Shown here: in pieces, positions 21,849 to 26,248 of the stretch | Layout: each line of letters begins with the position of its first letter | How positions within the stretch are numbered: the first letter of the stretch is position 1 | Assembly: GCA_937899055.1 (NCBI GenBank) | Contig: CALBPX010000055.1 | Coordinates: forward strand, 1-26,248 | Reading direction: 5' to 3' | DNA: 26,248 nucleotides | Origin: an uncultured Bacteroidales bacterium | GTDB lineage: Bacteria; Bacteroidota; Bacteroidia; Bacteroidales; UBA932 | Position numbers and translations under genes: made by a program | Notes under the pieces: model-generated | Seen by the model: only the letters and a program-made list of their open reading frames with translations | Told to the model about the DNA's origin: nothing | The model's database searches: none

Positions 21849-24797
21849 CTAGTAGCCGAATATATCTTCCGTTCTGAGTATTACCACTTTACCATAGGCC
21901 GGAGCAATACCTGTCAGATTCAGTTCGGAAGGATTGCCAAGAATACCGGTAACGTACGGACGGTTCTTTATGTAAGCCTGCTGGTAAGATACTATGTCAT
22001 CGAGGTTGAGGTTCGATATCTTTTCGTAAACCTGCCTGTCGTAATCCAGATCCACACCCTTTTCCTTAAGAGCCATGTAGTGCCATATTACATTTGCACC
22101 GTTATAGCGGCGGGTTGCAAGATTCTGAACCGCATTGGACTTGGCAACATCAAAGGACTTCTGGTTTGCCGGCATATCGGTCAGGATTTCGTCCATAGCG
22201 GTCATGGCATCTATCATCTTGTCGTTCTGGGTATATACCCTTGCAGTGTAGAACGGAATTTCTCCCTTGCGGGCAGGCAGGCTGGTACGGGCACTTGCAT
22301 GGTAGGCAAGACCCTTGGCCTCGCGGATATCCTGGAAGACGATGGAGCTCATACCGGATCCGAAGTAGATGTCATAGAGGTTTACAAGAGCGTCGTTTGA
22401 CGGTTCATATTCGGCATCGTCGTAAGAGGTTACCTTGTACATGTTAATCTGGTTGGCCTTGTAAGGAGCAAGGTAAAGGCAAGGAGTCTGGGTAGTCCAG
22501 GCCTTGAAAAGCTTGCTTGGACCGAACTCTGCCATATTTTCTGCAACCTTGTGCATCTGAGGAAGCTTCTGGAGCATATCTTCCTTGGAAACAGGACCGT
22601 AATAAACCACAGTATGCCTGTGTGCGAGCATATCCTTTACGGTTGCTATCAGCTGATCTGAAGTAAGGGCTGCTATCTGGGCAGGCTTCAAGTCAGAGGT
22701 TACAGGGTTCTCAGGACCATATATTGCATACATCAGAACAGCGTTCTCGTTGGAGTTCTTGCTGGTCTTGGCGTTCATTTTCTCAAGTATCCAGTTCTGC
22801 TTCATCATCTGAAGAAGGTCCTCGTCGCCCTTGATATTGGCCAGGAAATTCTCCAGAAGCTCACTTGCCTCATCCATAGAAGCGCCAAGGCCCGAAAGCG
22901 CAACTGTCACGTCATTTGCACCGGCAGAGGCATAGAATGAGCAAGCCAGGTTGTAGAACTTGGAACGGATCTGGTCTGCGCTCAGAGAATCTGTACCCAG
23001 GGCCTGAACATAAGACAGGGCGTAAGGCAGTATCCGGTTGTCGTTGCTTCCGTTGGTGAAGTAATATGCAAGGTTGAAGAGTTGGTTGTCGTCGTTGTGC
23101 TTGTAGTAGAAATCCATACCGTTGGAAAGGCTCTCACATGACATATCCTTGGTAAAGTCCAGGAATACAGGCTGAATCGGAGCTGCTGAGTTTGCAAGAG
23201 TTTCCATATCGCGGAGGAACTGGCTGGAAGTGTCTCTGTTGGTGCGGATAGCCGTAATAGCCGGCTTCTCAAGCTTCTTTATACCTACCTGAGGACCCTG
23301 AACCTTGTTAACCTGTACATAATTGTCTCCGAAATGACGGTTGGCAAAAGCAACAACATCTTCCTTGGTTATCTTGGCCAGGCGGTCTGCTTCTCCTATT
23401 ACAAAGTCCCAAGGCAGATGGTTGATGAAGGCATGGTACTGCCACGAAGCCAAGGCCCTGTAGGAATCCTGAGCCTGCATCTGCTGACGGCGGAAGTTGT
23501 TGAGTATGGAGGTCAGCATGGTTGAATCAAAGTCACCCCTCTTAACCTTCTCAATTTCTTCCATCACGATAGCCTTTGCCTCTTCCAGGCTCTGGCCTTC
23601 CCTTGGTTCACATTCCAGGAAGAATATGATGTAATCGCTGAGAGTATAGCTGTATGCGGCTGCTCCCAAAGTCTTCTGAGGACGGTTGACATCCTGGTCA
23701 ATAAGGCCGGCACCGGCGCGGTTGTGGAGGATGTTGGAGAGTATGTACAGAGTGTCCTCGGTATAGTTCAGACCCTCTCTTCCGCTCTTGTAGGCAGAGG
23801 CGAATCTCCAGCCCATCTGTACAAACGGAGACTCCAGACCATAGACGGTCTTTTCTATATGCCCGTCTATAGGATCCTCATCCTCAAATTCCAGAAGTTT
23901 GAGGCTGTCGTTCTTCTTCCAGTCTCCAAAGTACTTCTTGATTGTAGCTATCACCTTGTCCGGATTGAAATCGCCGGCCATGCAGATGGCCACGTTGTTG
24001 GGAACATAGAAATTGTCAAAATGCTTCTGAATGTTCACGATTGAAGGGTTCTTCAGGTGCTCCTGAGTTCCTATGGTGGTCTGCTCGCCGTAAGGATGCT
24101 TGTCAAACATTGCAAACAGCAGAGTATCCACGGCATTTCCGCCATCGCTGGAAAGACCAAGGTTGCACTCCTCGTAAACAGCCTCAAGCTCTGTATGGAA
24201 TCCTCTGATTACCATATTCTTGAAACGGTCAGACTGAATCTTTGCCCAAGCCTCCACCTGATTGGAAGGAATATCCTCCGTATAAACGGTCATGTCAAAT
24301 GATGTAAAGGCATTGGACCCCTGTGCTCCCAGCTGAGCCATGATCTTGTCATACTCGTTACCTATAAAATACTCGGAAGCGGCATAAGATATGGAGTCTA
24401 TCTTGGCGTACTGAGCCTTCCTCTCTTCAGGATCGGTCAGGGTACGGTACTTTTCAAACTCTTGGCAGATCTGATCCAGATAAGGCTTCTCAGCCTCGTA
24501 GTTGGTAGTACCATAGCTCTTAGTACCCTTGAACATGATGTGCTCAAGGTAGTGAGACAGGCCTGTTGTTTCGGAAGGGTCGTTCTTGCTTCCCACTCTT
24601 ACTGCAATATAAGTCTGAATCCTAGGCTCCTTGTTTGTTGGAGTAAGATAGACGGTAAGTCCGTTGTCAAGAGTGTAAATCCTTGTGTTTGTAGGATCGC
24701 CCTTGATGGTCGTGTACTCTTTCCTGCAGGATGACATCACAGATGCCACAATGAGCACTGCAAGGCAGAAAGCTGAAATTTTAGCAAATAACTTCAT
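21849..24797 (-). CDS. M16 family zinc metallopeptidase lipoprotein (pitrilysin/insulinase type)
   Basis: This is probably an envelope-located, clam-shaped zinc peptidase degrading peptides. From ATG 24797 the product is 982 residues: a signal peptide MKLFAKISAFCLAVLIVASV ending in MSSC (C24, relaxed lipobox), then the M16 N-terminal domain. The inverted zinc motif is HYLEH (H82, E85, H86), with the downstream glutamate ligand in ELEAVYEE (203-210). The second half holds the inactive partner M16 domains, including GSGMSSIVFQDIREAKGLAY. A TTG at 24812 would add five residues and is unlikely. The length fits the two-halves-in-one-chain type. It has its own -7 box 40 nt upstream and is divergent from the RHS-like gene. 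Confidence 0.94.
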   Translation of the reverse strand: MKLFAKISAFCLAVLIVASVMSSCRKEYTTIKGDPTNTRIYTLDNGLTVYLTPTNKEPRIQTYIAVRVGSKNDPSETTGLSHYLEHIMFKGTKSYGTTNYEAEKPYLDQICQEFEKYRTLTDPEERKAQYAKIDSISYAASEYFIGNEYDKIMAQLGAQGSNAFTSFDMTVYTEDIPSNQVEAWAKIQSDRFKNMVIRGFHTELEAVYEECNLGLSSDGGNAVDTLLFAMFDKHPYGEQTTIGTQEHLKNPSIVNIQKHFDNFYVPNNVAICMAGDFNPDKVIATIKKYFGDWKKNDSLKLLEFEDEDPIDGHIEKTVYGLESPFVQMGWRFASAYKSGREGLNYTEDTLYILSNILHNRAGAGLIDQDVNRPQKTLGAAAYSYTLSDYIIFFLECEPREGQSLEEAKAIVMEEIEKVKRGDFDSTMLTSILNNFRRQQMQAQDSYRALASWQYHAFINHLPWDFVIGEADRLAKITKEDVVAFANRHFGDNYVQVNKVQGPQVGIKKLEKPAITAIRTNRDTSSQFLRDMETLANSAAPIQPVFLDFTKDMSCESLSNGMDFYYKHNDDNQLFNLAYYFTNGSNDNRILPYALSYVQALGTDSLSADQIRSKFYNLACSFYASAGANDVTVALSGLGASMDEASELLENFLANIKGDEDLLQMMKQNWILEKMNAKTSKNSNENAVLMYAIYGPENPVTSDLKPAQIAALTSDQLIATVKDMLAHRHTVVYYGPVSKEDMLQKLPQMHKVAENMAEFGPSKLFKAWTTQTPCLYLAPYKANQINMYKVTSYDDAEYEPSNDALVNLYDIYFGSGMSSIVFQDIREAKGLAYHASARTSLPARKGEIPFYTARVYTQNDKMIDAMTAMDEILTDMPANQKSFDVAKSNAVQNLATRRYNGANVIWHYMALKEKGVDLDYDRQVYEKISNLNLDDIVSYQQAYIKNRPYVTGILGNPSELNLTGIAPAYGKVVILRTEDIFGY

Positions 24798-24836
24798 ATA
24801 AATTTTAAACAAATGTTTGATTGATTTCTAAAGGAG

Positions 24837-24844
24837 CAAATATA
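24837..24844 (-). promoter_or_regulatory. Promoter -7 box for the M16 peptidase gene
   Basis: TATATTTG on the minus strand, an exact TAnnTTTG match, is 39 nt upstream of the ATG. It faces away from the plus-strand box at 24871. No clear -33 TTTG. Confidence 0.5.
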
Positions 24845-24870
24845 ACAACTTATCTTATTAAACCATTTAT

Positions 24871-24878
24871 TATCTTTG
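24871..24878 (+). promoter_or_regulatory. Promoter -7 box for the RHS-like gene
   Basis: TATCTTTG is an exact TAnnTTTG match, 37 nt before the ATG at 24916. No clear -33 TTTG; divergent from the M16 promoter. Confidence 0.5.
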
Positions 24879-24915
24879 AAGAAATTATTCACAAGTATAA
24901 TACTCGCATAATGCG

Positions 24916-26248
24916 ATGAACGGAACATCCGACATATTCAGAAATAACAGCGGTTGCCGTCTGAAAGGCATTGTGTGGAAAAAGTGCGCATTCTTACTCA
25001 TATCATTTTGTGCATTGCTGACTGCTCCGGTTAAAACGGCAGCACAGAACGAACTGAAAGGTCATAATCCGCCGGGGCCTATTGAGCAGATAATCACGAT
25101 CAACGTGTCAATGCCCATGGAAAAGCTCAACCAGCAGTACACGTCAGAACTGTCATATTCCTTTCCGGCCGAAGGAGGCAGCGTCACATTCGCCGCATAC
25201 TATGACCCGGTTGATCCAAACTCGGGAATGACAGACCTGGAATACCTGAACTCCTGTCTGGTGCAGATACAGGCCGACACCCTGATGACTTTTACGTCTG
25301 CCTCCACAAACAACTCGCAGATGTGGTGGGACTTCACACTGCAGATACTCCCTAACGACAACACCTTTTCCACTGATGACCAGACAAAGGCGGCCGGCAG
25401 AACAATTTACCTGAACTTTCCACTTTCAACCGGAAGTGCTCTCCAGATAACCGTAAATCAGGCGAAAGGCACAGACCGGCTCCCTCTGTTCCCCGAATGG
25501 CCTGATGAAAGGTTTCCGCAGACGGAACCGCTCATAGACCATACTCCAAACACGGCAGGGCAGGACAGCGAACCTCTGACCAACTGGATAAGGAAAGCAA
25601 CATACATCGGAGACGACCCCTACACACCTAACGATTCCATCGTGGACATCGTCTTCTACAACGGCCTCGGGCAGCCCAAGCAGACGGTACAGATTGGTGC
25701 CAGCGCAAACGCAAAAAAGAACATAGTTACTCCGGTAGAATACGACCCTATGGGTCAGCAGCTCAGGGAATACCTGCCGTACATATCCACCCAGGCCACG
25801 GAGAACTACGATACAAATACTGCCACAAAGCAGCAGAACTACTACCACACCCTCTACGGAACCACAGAAGATTATCCTTACACCGAGACCTTGCCTGAAG
25901 CGGCAACAGGCAGGCCGATTGTCCAGTATGCGCAAGGTCAGGTTTTCCGAAACGCACCTTCACTCACCCAGACACAGAACGGAATCCAGAAGCCCCGGAC
26001 GGATGCAACGGGAAGGTTCCTCTCCAACGCCTACGGGATAAGCAAGGCTTCGGACAAAATCCCCAGTCTCCTGTACGAAGACGGAAATATCGTCAACCGG
26101 GGATATTTCCCGGACGGGGCTCTCTTCAAGGCAGTGACTACCGACCCCGACGGAAAGACCGTGGCCACATTCACGGATGAATACGAGAAGACCCATCTGG
26201 TTAGGACATACCTGGGAGGATATTCAGACACTACAGAGACAGGCGGAT
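24916..26248 (+). CDS. DUF6443-type RHS-like secreted protein, N-terminal part (runs off the window)
   Basis: The frame is open from ATG 24916 to the last base (444 codons, no stop), so only the N-terminal portion is visible. A long signal peptide has the hydrophobic core CAFLLISFCALLTAPV, with probable cleavage near TAAQ-NE, so the product is exported. After a region of about 180 residues rich in Ser/Thr/Asn comes the segment IVFYNGLGQPKQTVQIG and, shortly after, IVTPVEYDPMGQQLREYLPY (residues about 242-290). This matches the DUF6443 domain found at the start of Bacteroidetes RHS/YD-repeat proteins. The following DYPYTETLPEAATGRPIVQY also fits. Such proteins commonly continue into RHS repeats and a variable C-terminal toxin-like tip, all beyond the window. 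An in-frame GTG at 24973 is an alternative start. Function of the tip cannot be known here. Confidence 0.85.
   Translation, partial: MNGTSDIFRNNSGCRLKGIVWKKCAFLLISFCALLTAPVKTAAQNELKGHNPPGPIEQIITINVSMPMEKLNQQYTSELSYSFPAEGGSVTFAAYYDPVDPNSGMTDLEYLNSCLVQIQADTLMTFTSASTNNSQMWWDFTLQILPNDNTFSTDDQTKAAGRTIYLNFPLSTGSALQITVNQAKGTDRLPLFPEWPDERFPQTEPLIDHTPNTAGQDSEPLTNWIRKATYIGDDPYTPNDSIVDIVFYNGLGQPKQTVQIGASANAKKNIVTPVEYDPMGQQLREYLPYISTQATENYDTNTATKQQNYYHTLYGTTEDYPYTETLPEAATGRPIVQYAQGQVFRNAPSLTQTQNGIQKPRTDATGRFLSNAYGISKASDKIPSLLYEDGNIVNRGYFPDGALFKAVTTDPDGKTVATFTDEYEKTHLVRTYLGGYSDTTETGG

Noticed and set aside
24807..24818. Short inverted repeat AAACA-AA-TGTTT in the M16 leader
   Set aside because: Five-base A/T-rich arms are likely by chance in this base composition and there is no supporting context.
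25426..26231. Minus-strand ORFs opposite the RHS-like gene
   Set aside because: They are antisense to a long open frame with a signal peptide and DUF6443-like motifs, and they lack family features or leaders of their own.
1..26248. CRISPR arrays, insertion sequences, phage genes or defence systems
   Set aside because: I saw no regularly spaced repeats, transposase or integrase motifs, or known defence genes on either strand; apart from the RHS-like gene at the right edge, the window is core genome.

Overview
The window looks like a Bacteroidota chromosome, probably order Bacteroidales. Three things point there. (1) Repeated promoter -7 boxes match TAnnTTTG, the Bacteroidetes primary-sigma consensus. 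(2) Most genes have no Shine-Dalgarno sequence. (3) The content is lineage-typical: rpmB-rpmG-DUF4295-ftsY gene order, a DUF4199 membrane protein next to a family 2 glycosyltransferase, a long SecA with a C-terminal zinc motif, and a DUF6443 RHS-like protein. Almost all of it is housekeeping core, and most genes lie on the minus strand.

Layout: 1-1696 (+) holds the tail of a probable radical SAM protein, then dtd and deoC, closed by a hairpin shared with the convergent gene. 1723-6540 (-) is a probable ftsY > pheT > GH18 lipoprotein unit with its own promoter. 6569-7330 (-) is the small ribosomal unit rpmB > rpmG > DUF4295 with a promoter and a strong terminator. 7331-11942 (-) is thrS > infC > rpmI > rplT > lepB. 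12068-13663 (+) is DUF4199 plus a glycosyltransferase, tail-to-tail and overlapping with an acyltransferase (13611-14615, -). 14733-16514 (+) is a 5'-nucleotidase-like lipoprotein whose last codons overlap a convergent tRNA-Val (16502-16579, -). 16610-21452 (-) is secA > lpd. 21588-21755 (-) is a small 2[4Fe-4S] ferredoxin. 21849-24797 (-) is an M16 metallopeptidase lipoprotein. 24916-26248 (+) is the truncated start of a secreted RHS/DUF6443 protein that runs off the window. No stretch longer than about 130 bases lacks a gene.

Together the genes serve translation (ThrRS, PheRS beta, IF3, L20, L35, L28, L33, DUF4295, Dtd, tRNA-Val) and protein export (FtsY, SecA, LepB). Around these sit envelope enzymes (GH18, nucleotidase, M16 peptidase, GT2, acyltransferase).

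The most interesting signals are translational. IF3 appears to start at an ATC codon behind a canonical AGGAGG, and rpmG has an eight-base perfect Shine-Dalgarno, in a phylum where that signal is normally absent. Other points worth a look are a Cys/His-rich insertion in Lpd, hairpins in the thrS leader and between rpmI and rplT, palindromes inside two promoters, the tRNA/CDS overlap, and the RHS-like gene whose variable C-terminus lies outside the window. I did not find a clearly novel multi-gene system.
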